DNA from: Valencia hispanica
Lineage: Eukaryota > Chordata > Actinopteri > Cyprinodontiformes > Valenciidae
Assembly (NCBI GenBank): GCA_963556495.2
Contig: OY747709.1
Location: forward strand, 22,345,900 to 22,409,899
Length of the DNA: 64,000 nt
Reading direction: 5' to 3'
The notes under the pieces are model-generated. The model had not been told where the DNA came from. It ran no database searches and saw nothing but the letters and a program-made list of their open reading frames with translations. Made by a program: the position numbers and the translations under genes. This document shows, in pieces, positions 47,945 through 61,511 of the stretch; positions within the stretch are counted from its first letter, which is position 1; each line of letters starts with the position of its first letter.

Positions 47945-48500
47945 ACTTCAATCAATCAATCAATGTTTAGCTATATAGAGCTTTACACAACCAAGAGGCG
48001 ACCAAAGTGCTTCCCAATAAAAGACAAAACTATAGTTAGAAATAAGAATATGTGTTACAAGACAGCAAGAGTAAAGAGATTCTAATAAAAATAAAAGCAA
48101 ACATAAAATGGGAATTTTATGATTACTTCTTGTAGCAACAATAAGATTGGAATGAAAGCAAATAAAACTAAATTACAACAGAACCTAATAAGTTTCAGCA
48201 GTCCTGAATATTTAAAGCCTGATAGAAAAGGTGCGTTTTAAGTCCATTTTTCAAAAGTGTTATCTGAGCAAAATATTATTTGGGATTCACAAATAAATGG
48301 AAGAGTGACACAGCATTCTTGCAGCGGCCTGCCTGACATAAAACAGAAGGAGGCAAAGAGGAAGATAGCATGCCACAGCTAGAGTGTGCTGTGGGGGACG
48401 TGGGTGGGCAGTTTGCACTGTTATGGCAGGTCGGTAGATCTAACACAAGATTCAGTTTATCACATAGATCTAATAAAACTGCTTTAGGGAATCAAAATCG
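47945..48500 (-). mobile_element. LINE-like 3' tail, probably L2-related
   Basis: The plus strand reads 'caatcaatcaatcaatg' and then 'tatatagagctttacacaac', followed by 'aagaggcgaccaaagtgctt'. The reverse complement is a tail of the L2 type ending in ATTG repeats. The body to the right is not assignable, so the right limit is a guess. Confidence 0.42.
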
Positions 48501-48997
48501 GCTGATCAGCCAGTCATCTTCATGGGCCTGGAAATCTTCAAGGTCTCTAACAACTCCCCCCATTCAGACGCTGCCAGTGGCATGATCTTCAAGGAGTGTG
48601 CCAGCGCACCCATTGTGAAGCATTATTCACGAGTGTCACTACAGTATTTATATTTGTACTCAATTATACCTATTCCTACACACCATATCACAATTAATGC
48701 AGCAAAAAGTGCAATTGCAATATAATCTGAAGACGTGCACATGAACATAATGTTATATAATTCTTAAATGCAACATAATTTCAATCAGATTCTAATATTT
48801 ATTCTAATTTCAGAGACAAGAGTGGGGGCTGAGTGTTGGTTGTGTGTGCGTGCGTGAGCAAGGGTCTACAAGTCTGAAAATGTGGCTTAAATTCACAACT
48901 TGGTCATCTTATTGGCTACACTGCCAGTTTCTCCATGTCCGAAATGTGCATATCCAAGTCTTAGTGTGCTTAATGTTTTTGCTATAAGTCAAAAAGT
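48501..48997. other. Short single-copy stretch
   Basis: No gene or named repeat was recognised. Confidence 0.4.
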
Positions 48998-49001
48998 TTA
49001 A

Positions 49002-50273
49002 AGGAGTCATGACCTGTAATTTTCACTTTTCCATGAGAAAAAATGAATGTTATGATTGCCTAACGATTATACACTGCCCGGGAAGCCGATATTTAAAAGC
49101 AAAGCGTTTGTTTACCCCTGGGTTCGTCAACCAGCCCACGTGCACGCGCACTCAAATACGTGGTTTTAATTTTTGGCCAACTTGACGTCAAGCCGGCGCA
49201 GGATATACCATATATAGACATCGCAGACCTACCTATGCTGCAGGAAGCCCGCCCCGCTCTTCTCCCCTCTCCCCCTTGCTCCTCTCCCCCTCATATTCAG
49301 TCGAGCGCCGCCATTACTGAATTTTAGTGATGGGAATTCCAGCTCTTTTTGGAGAGCAAGTTCTTTTGGCTTGGCTCACCATAAAAAGCCGGCTCTTTCA
49401 GCTCCTCAGATTTTCTGTTGCTTAAAGTGTATTTATTACCTAAATTTATGCAAAACGATGTGTACCAAATGTACCAAAACAAGCAGGGGGGAATGAAGAA
49501 TGAAAAAAATAAAAAAACTGCTCCCAATGACGAGCCGGTTCCCATCGTTCACTTCAAAGAGTTAGCTCTTAGAGCCGGTTCGTTCGCGACCGACACATCA
49601 CCGAATCGAAGTATTCGAAGTAACTCCACCGTGAAAGATGCAGAAGGTTTCTTCACACAATGATGCATGAAGAAGACATATTCGTGTCAGCCTTTTATTT
49701 TAATCAGCTAAATCAGCTAAAACCATTTCTGCCAGAAACGTAGTGCACACGTGAGTTGCTCTGTTGTTGACTGCTAGAATCAACATGGAAATAGTTTTTC
49801 TATTTTTTTTACGCCGGAATACTTTACGAATTTGGGACAATATCAGAGGAAGTTGGCATCGAAGCTCCGTTTGGAAAAAGGGGCCATTCCAACAATCAGA
49901 GGCTTGCCTGCAATTGAAACGATAAGGCTGTGTTTGTATTGCTCTACTGTGTGTAACAAACAGCAGCTAACTGCTAATGTGGCTATTGTATGCTAGCAGG
50001 AGTAGTAGATATGGGTTAAGCGTTACCTGCGGTGTCAACCCCTTTCCTTCCTGCCACCAATCAACGCGCCCCTCATTTGCATCATTACAATGCCCGTCCA
50101 CGACAGCCAAAGTATTGCATCAGATCTCGCAAGACAATAATGCCTTCAGAAATCAGGGTCAGAGGAGCTCTGTGTTTATTTTTTTCACTTTTTTTCAACT
50201 TTTTTTTTTTAGAAGGGCCTGAAAGACTTTAATAGAGCGTTGGTATCCAAGATAATACTAGGTTATGACTCCT
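49002..50273. mobile_element. TTAA-flanked element D with a nested insertion
   Basis: This element is 1272 bp with TTAA on both sides (48998..49001 and 50274..50277). The termini are 'aggagtcatgacct' and, inverted, 'aggagtcataacct', with one mismatch. It contains a second element at 49325..49617. No transposase was found. Confidence 0.82.
49325..49617. mobile_element. Nested hAT-like miniature element
   Basis: The left end is 'agtgatgggaattcc' and the inverted right end 'gtgatgtgtcggtcgcgaac'. Internal 'agccggctcttt' and 'agagccggttcg' are near-inverted. The end sequence resembles a known type of teleost hAT repeat. The flanking duplication is unclear. Confidence 0.5.
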
Positions 50274-50277
50274 TTAA

Positions 50278-50889
50278 GTAGAAAGTGACTAGCACAATAT
50301 GTGCGTATCCAAGCTTTATAAATGAGACCCCTGACCATTATGGAAGTGTGCACAAGGATTTACTGTTTCCAGTTCTCTTTATGAGACATGGTTTGGTGCT
50401 GAGTTCAACTAAAGCATTTTAAAAGGGAGATTTTATTTTTAAAAATGTGAAAAACATGAGATTCTTTGTTTTGATCAAAATGTTTTAGTTCTTTAAAAAT
50501 GACAGGGAAATGCTTGAGCCACAGCACTTAAATGTGTGAAAATGTATGTGAATAACAGTACATTTGTTAAATTGTTTTAGTTCACCCCATAATTACACAC
50601 TTTTGGGTTTATGAATATGGTCAGAGTGGAAAAAGTGGAATTCAGAAAACTAAAAATGAAAAAAGTGGAATTTTGGAAAAAATAAAACATTTGGAACATA
50701 ATGAAACTGATTTGATAGGGCACAAGAGAAGTTTCTGACAGTGAAAAGAAAAACGGTGAAGGTGGCGGAGGCAAAGAAGTTATATAATATTTACTTTATT
50801 TGCAATAGTGGAAAGACTAACTAATCCCCCTATGACAGTATCCCCTGAACTACTGTAAACTCCACCAGGGCCTGCAATTAATTTGCCAG
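50278..50889. other. AT-rich stretch, no gene seen
   Basis: The words 'aaaaagtggaatt' recur around 50630..50690. Nothing else was recognised. Confidence 0.45.
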
Positions 50890-51445
50890 CTCTTTACTGA
50901 AAAGATTTTAACAATCAGATGATTGACCTGTGTCCTCACAGGTCTGCCTAACAAGTCAGTCAGTCAGGTGCAGCTGATCCAGAACGCTGCTGCTCAGGTC
51001 CCCACTAGAATCAAGAAAGTAGAGCACATCACCCCAGTTCTAAAGTCCTTACACTGGCTCCCTATAGCTCAGAGAATAGACTTCAAAATACTTTTACTAG
51101 ATTATAAATCATTGAATGGCTTAGCACCAAAGTATTTCGAAGACTCGCTTTTACTATACCAACCCCCCAGACCACTCATGTCCTCTAATTTCAGTCTACT
51201 CACCATACCAAACTTGGAGAAGCAGCTTTCAGCTTCTATGCCCCTTATCTGGAACAAACTTCCAGATGTCTGCAAAGCTGCTAAAACACTGAGCCGTTTT
51301 AACAGCCGTCTGTTAAGAGCTGCCTTTCAGTAATTTTTGATGTCATATGTTTTGTGTCTGTTTCATGCGTTATTGCTTTTTTTAACGAAAGCACCTTGAA
51401 TTGCCTTGTTGTTGAAAGTGTGCTATACAACTAAAATTGCCTTGC
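50890..51445 (+). mobile_element. L2-type LINE, C-terminal domain and 3' tail
   Basis: The 136-codon frame at 50923..51333 is the conserved C-terminal domain of an L2-type polyprotein. It contains LIQNAAAQV, HITPVLKSLHWLPI, RIDFKILLLDYKSLNGLAP, PLIWNKLPD and a final SRFNSRLLRAAF. The 3' UTR ends with 'gtgtgctatacaactaaaat' and 'tgccttgccttg', a short-repeat tail. The reverse transcriptase is absent because of 5' truncation. The frame is intact up to its stop, so the copy is moderately young. It is a different subfamily from 24670..25720. Confidence 0.82.
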
Positions 51446-52853
51446 CTTGTTTTGCCTTTTTTATGTTTCTACTGCACAAAAAGATGATGTCCTGATCCAC
51501 CTGTTGCATATTTAGATTAGACAAGTGATCACATGAGAAACAGTGTTAGTCTCTTCTCATCCCCAAAAGCCCTACAAAGCAGAAATTACCTTAAATCAAA
51601 TAAAGTATGAAAAAAATCTCAGAAGGCTCCTTGCACAGCAACATATCCTAAAGCTGTCGGGGTGCATCACAACACTTAATTCAGTGATCTACAGTGACAC
51701 AATTTGGAGAATGCTAATGATTCCCCTGTCCACTATAAATAACACGAGCGTGTGTCAGCAAATGTGATGTCAGTGCCCTCAAAATGATTCATAAGTGAAC
51801 AGAGCAAAATGATTTTCAGTCAAACCTAGCCTATCCAGCTCCATCACCCCATTACGCAGTTGATTTGACAAATGCAAAACAGATTCTTCCTCTTGAGAAG
51901 ATTAAAAGACTTTAAACTGAATCACAACATAACTTGTCCTGAATCATCTGTAATTCAAATCAATTCCTTTTATCTTCTCAGCAAGTGATGGAAAGAATTT
52001 ATTTGAACAGATTGGCAATATTATCGCTTTTCTAAGCATAAAGTTGATCATATGGGATCAAGTTTGGGTCTTTCACATTTAGGTTTCAGGTTCCAACATC
52101 ACAGGTTACCATGATTTATTATATCAGAAAACATGCTAGCAAACTACATGACTGTTATTATATTAAGAAAATGTTAATTGCATTTTTTACCATTAGCTTT
52201 CAAAAATTTTGTTCAGTACCAGGGAGATAAATTACATATGAAAGGTTGCACACAAGTCAAATATACCTGTGATAAGTGAGTTTTCAGCAATAGAGGATGT
52301 AATTTTCTTCACATCTTTTGTGAGAAATATTAAACTCATTCCGTGCAAACCTATGATATAGGGTTCTGAGCAACAGTTTAGATTTGCTTGTGGGCACTAA
52401 TTAACCACACAAGGTTGAAACAATGCACACACGTTTAGATGTATGCATACATCTTTGCCATGTTTTGGTAACTGTCCCTTACCAAATTGCACCTTGACTA
52501 GCTACAAGCTTTTTATAGTCATCAGCAAGAATCTGATATAAGTAGCTGGATTTTTTCACCGGGGTTTGTTTGTCTGTTAGTTAGCAATATAACTCAAAAC
52601 AGGATTGGTGGATTTTAATGGGATTTTAAAGAAATGTCTGCAATGGGACCAGGAACAAGTGATTAGAATTTGGGGTTTACTTTTTGTTGGTCTTATGTTT
52701 TTGTTGTTTTCTTTTTTTGGGCATGACAAATGCGCAAGTATTGCGGCATTTGTCAAGATGATGTGTGGAATGTGCACTGAGCCCCAACAGGCAACAGTGT
52801 GCAAAATCAAGTAAACATGGGGAGTTTAGCATTTGTAAACTGTATCAGCTGAA
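51446..52853. other. AT-rich single-copy DNA
   Basis: No gene or named repeat was recognised. Overlapping frames of 69 and 77 codons at 52577..52814 run on opposite strands and lack domains. Confidence 0.45.
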
Positions 52854-53006
52854 ATGGCAAACTGGAGTGATGCAGAGTTTTGGGAGATTCTGGCCTTTAG
52901 AGCTGAAGACCAGATCGCCAGACAGTTCACGGGGACTGTGAATGATAGCTATTTCAGGAAGAAGAATGGAGAATACATAATGAATCACCCCAGACCCAAT
53001 GCCTAA
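52854..53006 (+). pseudogene. Myb/SANT-like DNA-binding fragment
   Basis: A 50-codon frame begins MANWSDAEFWEILAFRAEDQ and continues IARQFTGTVNDSYF. The spacing of Trp residues and the R/Q-x-x-GT-x-x-D pattern match the first two helices of the Myb/SANT-like domain found in teleost transposon-derived (PIF/Harbinger-associated) proteins. The remaining helix and downstream sequence are lost: the frame runs into unrelated residues and a stop. It is most likely a transposon relic. A host exon is possible but no donor site is evident. Confidence 0.5.
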
Positions 53007-53466
53007 TGACCTAAATCATCCACAAATATCCAGGATAGTAGATTTTGATTAAGAGGTATAGTGAGAAAAAACACCATTTAGTTTTATACATATTAAATTG
53101 TCACCAAAGCCTGAGAGTCTAGGGTGGAATTGAGCTAGCTTAGTTAAGCCAATGTGCAATTTTCTGGATAAAAAGCAAAGAAGAACAGAGGTCAAACTTT
53201 CATAGCTGACCTCAAATAATCCTGTCATCTCCTCAGTAAGGGATCGACATTTCAAGGCTGGAGGCAGTGGCAAGTTTGAGCAGTGTAGAGCCTCTTGGGA
53301 AAAAAGTGAGAAAGTGCAGCAAGGGGAGGACCAAAAAATGTGACATAGTTGACTGAAAGGTTATGGATGAGAATGTATAATCATCGGTTTCATGAGCTGA
53401 ATTTCCCATCTGTGGAACAATAAGGGATGATTCTATTCTATTCTATTCATTTGGTTCTAAAGATTA
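53007..53466. other. Single-copy DNA ending in a LINE-like tail
   Basis: At about 53398..53448 the plus strand reads 'tttcccatctgtggaacaat' followed by three ATTCT repeats. This looks like the 3' tail of a LINE in plus orientation. The body is not recognisable. Confidence 0.42.
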
Positions 53467-53470
53467 TATA

Positions 53471-54997
53471 CAGTGGCTTGCAAAAGTATTCGGCCCCCTT
53501 GAACTTTTCCCCATTTTGTAACATTACAGCCACAAACATGAATCAATTTTATTGGAATTCCACGTGAAAGACCAAAACAAAGTGGTGTACACGTGAGAAG
53601 TGGAACGAAAATCATACATGATTCCAAACATTTTTTACAAATAAATAACTGAAAAGTGGGGTGTGCGTAATTATTCAGCCCCCTTTGGTCTGAGTGCAGT
53701 CAGTTGCCCATAGACATTGCCTGATGAGTGCTAATGACTAAATAGAGTGCACCTGTGTGTAATCTAATGTCAGTACAAATACAGCTGCCCTGTGACGGCC
53801 TCAGAGGTTGTCTAAGAGAATGTTGGAAGCAACAATACAATGAAGTCCAAAGAACACACCAGACAGGTCAGGGATAAAGTTATTGAGAAATTTAAAGCAG
53901 GCTTAGGCTACAAAAAGATTTCCCAAGCCTTGAACATCCCACGGAGCACTGTTCAAGTGATCATTCAGAAATGGAAGGAGTATGGCACAACTGTAAACCT
54001 ACCAAGACAAGGCCGTCCACCTAAACTCACAGGCTGAACAAGGAGAGCGCTGATCAGAAGAGGCCCATGGTGACTCTGGACGAGTTGCAGAGATCTACAG
54101 CTCAGGTGGGGGAATCTGTCCATAGAACAACTATTAGTCGTGCACTGCACAAAGTTGGCCTTTATGGAAGAGTGGCAAGAAGAAAGCCATTGTTAAAAGA
54201 AAACCATAAGAAGTCCCGTTTGCAGTTTGCCACAAGCCATGTGGGGGACACAGCAAACATGTGGAAGAAGGTGCTCTGGTCAGATGAGACCAAAATTGAA
54301 CTTTTTGGCCAAAATGCAAAACGCTATGTGTGGCAGAAAACTAACACTGCACATCACTCTGAACACACCATCCCCACTGTCAAATATGGTGGTGGCAGCA
54401 TCATGCTCTGGGGGTGCTTCTCTTCAGCAGGGACAGGGAAGCTGGTCAGAGTTGATGGGAAGATGGATGGAGCCAAATACAGGGCAATCTTGGAAGAAAA
54501 CCTCATGGAGTCTGCAAAAGACTTGAGACTGGGGCGGAGGTTCACCTTCCAGCAGGACAACGACCCTAAACATAAAGCCAGGGCAACAATGGAATGGTTT
54601 AAAACAAAACATATCCATGTGTTAGAATGGCCCAGTCAAAGTCCAGATCTAAATCCAATCGAGAATCTGTGGCAAGATCTGAAAACTACTGTTCACAAAC
54701 ACTGTCCATCTAATCTGACTGAGCTGGAGCTGTTTTCCAAAGCTGGAATTGTAGCAAAAGGTGGTTCTGCAAAGTATTGACTCAGGGGGCTGAATAATTA
54801 TGCACACCCCACTTTTCACTTATTTATTTGTAAAATATTTTTGGAATCATGTATGATTTTCATTCCACTTCTCACGTGTACACCACTTTGTTTTGGTCTT
54901 TCACGTGGAATTCCAATAAAATTGATTCATGTTTGTGGCTGTAATGTGACAAAATGTGGAAAAGTTCAAGGGGGCCGAATACTTTTGCAAGCCACTG
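53471..54997 (+). mobile_element. Tc1-like transposon, second family, copy 1
   Basis: This 1527-bp element lies between TA dinucleotides (53469..53470 and 54998..54999). It starts 'cagtggcttgcaaaagtatt' and ends with its inverted form. Terminal inverted repeats are about 215 bases each (53471..53688 and 54784..54997). They contain the 'gaatcaattttattggaatt' segment. The gene between is broken (next entry). A shorter copy of the same family lies at 56953..57869. Confidence 0.93.
53840..54780 (+). pseudogene. Tc1-type transposase, frameshifted, C-terminal deletion
   Basis: The first part (53840..54037, 65 codons) begins MKSKEHTRQVRDKVIEKF and holds the helix-turn-helix (YKKISQALNIPRSTVQVII) and the GRPPKLTG linker. 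There a TGA stop replaces a sense codon seen in the sister copy (CGG-containing 'ggcgga' context). A 10-base deletion about 30 bases later shifts the frame. The second part (54067..54780, 237 codons) carries all three catalytic residues: Asp in LWSDETKIELFG, Asp in FQQDNDPKH, and Glu in NPIENLW. After ELELF the protein jumps to SKAGIVAKGG, so some 25 residues near the C-terminus are missing. The element cannot make its own enzyme. Confidence 0.9.
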
Positions 54998-54999
54998 TA

Positions 55000-56200
55000 T
55001 CTAAGACTGGGGGGGATTACCTTCGATTGATTCAACTACACCAAAACAAAGTAAACATGGAACAAAGACGCCGAACAACAGGACCAAAAAGGAAAGTCCA
55101 CAAACAATTCAGAAAATAAAACAGCATAAGCTAAAAATAAATAACCCTCACATTCACATTTGGAGAACAGAAAAAAAAAAGGCTAAAAAGAGAAATCTCT
55201 AAGTCTCTAATAAGAGGATAAAAGATGGAAGTACAATAGAACAACTGGGAAAACAAGTCATTCTAACCTTCTCTTTGCATTGTGAAGAAAGCCAAATCTT
55301 TTTTATACAGTGGTACTGACAGTTTTGCTGAGAAAAAGGAGATATAGTTTCTACTTTGTTTAATGCTATTGAATGTTAGACTGTGCAACAGGTATATAAA
55401 AGAAACATTTACAAAAACCCACAAAACCAAGAACGAACAACACGGTAGAGAATGCAATGCATGGCTTTGCCAAGCAGCTCAATAACAGGAAATGTCCTTC
55501 TTAAAACAAAGACCCCCCTCTCATTTCCAAGGTTAGAAGCTGAGTTGAATTACAAAGGCTCTATATTACACATCATTACTCTGCTTTGACTAAACATTGT
55601 TTTGCTGTCTTGTCACATTATGTAGCTGTATTTATGAGCAAACACTGTTCATATTTTCCTAATAACCCAAGAACAAAAAATATGTTTGCTGGAAACCAAC
55701 CCTTGCTGTAGCTACATATGTGATTCACTTTGCAGCTACAGTCTATTTATTAGACACCCTGAAGTCCACTAATTAAACAGGAGATTGTAATATCTCTTTG
55801 CTTGTTTGTATTTAATTAGCAAATTTATTAGGGAGCAAATTTGTTCAAGAAATTGTTTTTGGTAATATCAATAACGAGGACAGTTTCTACTGGAGAAATA
55901 CAGTAATGAGGAAGATGAAATGTTTGTGAACCTGATGGTAAAATGTATTTGTGTATTACCACTGACAACACAAAAGTTTATTTTTATTCTTTGTTTGCTG
56001 TGCTTTCCTCATTGAAATAAGTGCAATCTTAACACCAGCATCCTGTAAGTCAGATCCATTCACTGTGGTCACTGTAGATCAATGCAATATGAAAGGATCA
56101 ATGCCATCAGAGTCATGCTTACTACCATAGTTCCAAAAGTCTAAACACAGCTGACAGCTGGGTTTGAGAAGAGATATCTGAGATCTATATATATATATAT
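55000..56200. other. AT-rich single-copy DNA
   Basis: No gene was seen. A TA repeat at about 56187..56200 borders the inverted repeat that follows. Confidence 0.45.
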
Positions 56201-56309
56201 AGCATCTCTAAGTGAAATGATTTCCAGTAAGATGGATGTAGAGTGTTCAAGAAATCCAAGAAATCCAAATAACATACATACATACATATATATAAATAAT
56301 AAAAAATAA

Positions 56310-56351
<42 letters not shown>

Positions 56352-56409
56352 TGGATTTCTTGAACACTCTACATCCATCTTACTGGAAATCATTTCACTT
56401 AGAGATGCT
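56201..56409. repeat. Inverted repeat with TA-rich centre
   Basis: The left arm (56201..56270) and right arm (56349..56409) are perfectly complementary over 61 bases, except for a 9-base duplication ('aagaaatcc') in the left arm. Both carry 'agcatctctaagtgaaatga'. The 78-base centre is ATA/CATA-rich with a long TA run at about 56315..56345. It can form a long cruciform or an RNA hairpin. Confidence 0.9.

Positions 56410-57870
<1,461 letters not shown>

Positions 57871-57898
<28 letters not shown>
57871..57898. repeat. TA microsatellite
   Basis: About 28 bases of TA repeat at the right border of the Tc1 copy. It probably continued from the TA run at 56919..56950 before the insertion. Confidence 0.9.
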
Positions 57899-57899
<1 letters not shown>

Positions 57900-57902
<3 letters not shown>

Positions 57903-60900
57903 TAAATTGTAACACAGCTAAACTCAGAGATAACTCGGTCAGAGAAAACAAAAAAAAGCTGACTACACATGTTAATATAACCAGAGATTGCATATGCTGT
58001 AAAACAAATCTCTCAGCAATGGATTGTAACTGATACCAATTAACACTTTATTATAAGCAGTGGTATTTTGTGTTATAATGTAAAAACTCGATGTAGATGA
58101 GCAAAGGGTTGTGTACCTCTTAGGGTGGAATAGAGTCAAAGGACAAGTGCGGAAACAAAAAAAATAATAATTTGAATCCTAATACTAAATAAATAAATAT
58201 ATATATATATGTACTGCTAAAAGAGAAAAAACATTGGAAAGTCAAGTTAAGGGAAGGTTATGTGGGTTGCAGGATAACTTTAAAAAAAGGGTTTAAGTAA
58301 ACGTTGGAAATAATAACATTGTGGTTGCCTGTCACATTTCACTACTTCTGGCAACTTATTGTATCACATGCAAAGTAGTAGTAGCAGCTGGTCCTGTGGA
58401 CATTACATCTCCAAAGTTCTTTTTTATCAAAAATGCGTGAAAATCAAATGATCAAAATTGCTTTGTACATTTACACAAACATTTTATTGGCAAAATAAGG
58501 AAAACATGCTGTGATAAATTCCTAAGCTGTATGAAATACATATACAGTAGGAACAAGTAAACACTTACGATTTTACATCATAGATCACCCTCAAAGGTAA
58601 CTGAAAATTAACGCTATTCATTGTGAACAAGGTGTTGAGGTAACAATGAAATGTGAGTGTTTTCCTTGTTCTTCTGCACCTTACAGTTGTTTCACTGAGC
58701 ACTCATTTATTTAAATAAGGAAGCCAGCATCCCCTGTAGTGCAGGAGATGATGCTCACAGAGAAGCCCCAGCTGCAGTCCAAATCAGAGCCATTGATTTG
58801 GCCCTCAGCTTGATAGGACAGTTTGGATCCCAAAGGAATGAACACAAGAGCATTTGTGTGACTCATCTGTCCTCAAGGCCCCCCACATTAATATTAATTT
58901 AAATTAGCAATACATGGCCAGATGCTCTTCTATTTCGCATCACTTTCTTTCACTGTTTCTAATTTTTCTCTGTCAAAGATACACCAACTGAACAAATAAA
59001 AAAATAATTAGTGTACCATTAAGAAATAACACAGACACACTTTGTAGGATGCGCAATGTGGAGTGCTTATGACTGTGCCTGGCTTTTTAAAGGTTCTCTA
59101 CCAAGACCTGAAAAGTCTTTTTGTTTTCCTGCTGAGACAGTGAGAGCAGTTTTACATTTCTCATACATTGAAGTTAGTTTTTCCTTCTCCCAGGGGACAA
59201 TACCAAGAATAAACTGCAAAAATGCTTTTCATGTCTCATATGAATAGAAGGAAATGCTTGTCTGATATAACACATCACTGTGAAGTGCCCTAAGAACAGT
59301 AAGACACCAGTACCTGTCATTATGCTTGAAAATCGAATTTGAAGTGAGTATCCATGTTCGAGGCCTGGTTAATTGACTTTTTTCTTATTCTTCTTTTTTT
59401 TTCTTTTGCCTCCAATCCTATGTTGCTATGGTCCTGGCATGGATGGAAGTTGCTCTTCTGTATATAAATATCATTGCCTTTTTGCTTTGAAGTTTTTTTT
59501 AATTCATTTTCATGGAAATAATTTTCCAGAATATGAACATGCAGAATATGAAGGTAAGAAACCTAATATGTTCTAGCATTCTAGCATTTCTAAAAACCGT
59601 ATTATACAACTATAAAAGCAACACAAATTTGTTAATTTTATGAAATGTCTTGGACACAACGACCGAGACAGAAAGAGTGGGGATTTGAAGCTGCAACCCT
59701 CCAGTTATAAGATGAGCTCTTACCTCCTGAACCTCAGTCGCCCATGGCATCTTGGAATTACTCCTGGTGGGAAAAACCCCCGCAATGGAGGGATAGTACC
59801 AGTAACAGGTTGCATGGCTGGTTTGAAGACACTCTCTGCGTTTTGGGGATGGCTGAATGCTACAGGCAGCTGGTCCTGGACTTTTGTATTTATTTTTTCA
59901 TACCAGTGATGTTTACGTTTAATGTGGCCTTGTTTCAGTTAAGTGATTATTTAGTGTTAACTGAGGTTCAGTCCTTATTGATATTGATAAAAACACCTAC
60001 AGTACAATGCTTTCGGCACGGTTTCTTGTAAATACAGATGAAGCTGCACAATATCAGAAAAACATAAAACCTCAGAAATATTGAATATTGCTAGTTTTCT
60101 CTCTTGTCTTTCCAAAAGCAGGATATCCCAACCACTTTCCTTAAGCTTTAACATCTTGGTTACTAAGGTATAGATATAATGTAGGGTTAAATAACAATGG
60201 AAGTCTACCAAACTGGCTAAATTGGCAAGCATATTTAAATGAATACCACATTAATTATAATTGCCTATTGTAACACAGCAATCCTTTAAGATTGTGATAT
60301 TCCACGTATTTACATTCTGCTAAAGATTGTAAAACAATATAATGTGCAGGTCTATTACTGATGATTTTATTTATTTTAGTTTGACCGCAGGTTTTCTTCA
60401 ATTAACTTTCTTTATTTCCTTGTGTCCCCCTTTCCTCCAAATTTGGTCACTTACCCTACCAGTAGCTCCCAGAATGTGGATTCCCTGATTGTATTTTATC
60501 AGGCAGAAAATGAACAGTCTCTGGTGTCAGACAAAGTGCTGTAGGTTTTGCTGGCAGTGAACAGTGAAAGGCATCACCAACCTGTGAATATGAATGTCAA
60601 GCAAAGTGAGACAGCAACAATGTGTATTGCTCTGCTTCTTTCTGGTTTTGGGTTGTTTTTTATGTTTTCATTTTTAGCAAAAACTCATATAACGATGATA
60701 GCATTTGTACCAGAGGCCTCTAAAACTAACAACAACTCATAGAAAAAGAGATCCTGTTCATTGATTTTACTTGTCCGGAAGAAATCTGGAACCTTACTCT
60801 CAGTGAGTTGTCTTCTGCCAACAAGACAAAAGTAATAAACTAACCTTGTTAACTCAAACAGAAACCATAGATGACCAACATGTCCTGCATCATACAGTGC

Positions 60901-61507
60901 AGTGAAATACTAATGTAACTTTCAGTCTTTGCCTTATAGAACAATGTAGTGGCTGGAATGTGTAGAGTACTGAGAGCAAACTACCGTTCATTAAAAATAA
61001 TACTGCCTGGATTGTTTTGCGGGTTTGTCCATGTTCACACAACATACCAGGGTCACTACAATGATGTTGACTAGAATTAAAAAGATTGATTTATTCGTAA
61101 TTTTATATGATTTAGGTCAGAGTGGCCTTCAACAAGGAGCCATGAATGCTTTCTTGCAGATTTTATTTTTGTTCAGCTCATCAGATAAAGTGAGGCAAAA
61201 ACATCAAAACTAAAAATGTAATTAACATTTCAAACATCTACAGAAACATCAAGTCAAATTTAGCAGTAAAAGGAGAGAACTAAAACCGTTGACCTCATCC
61301 CAAATCCTGCAGCCTTGTGATGTCTGTGCCTGTTGTGTAATCTGATTAAGATATTTGTTACACTCAGACATTAATTTGCAAATTAACTCCCTCAAGTGCA
61401 TTTAGCACCTACTTTAAAAATATGGGACACAGAGAAGAGAAAGAACATATTAATTTTGCGAAGAGAAACATTTAGTAAGAACCATATGTGTTTATATATT
61501 TTTTTAT
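57900..61507. other. Single-copy DNA, no gene seen
   Basis: No convincing exon or complete repeat is visible. The block 58710..58880 is of mixed composition and could be conserved non-coding DNA. Around 59665..59745 'ggatttgaagctgcaacc' resembles an inverted box-B region of a SINE, but the rest does not match. A TA run lies near 58196..58210. Confidence 0.38.
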
Positions 61508-61511
61508 TTAA

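Noticed and set aside
54841..55119. 92-codon frame at the right end of the Tc1 copy, also seen near 56918 and 57713
   Set aside because: It is the translated terminal inverted repeat, repeated because the Tc1 ends are repeated.
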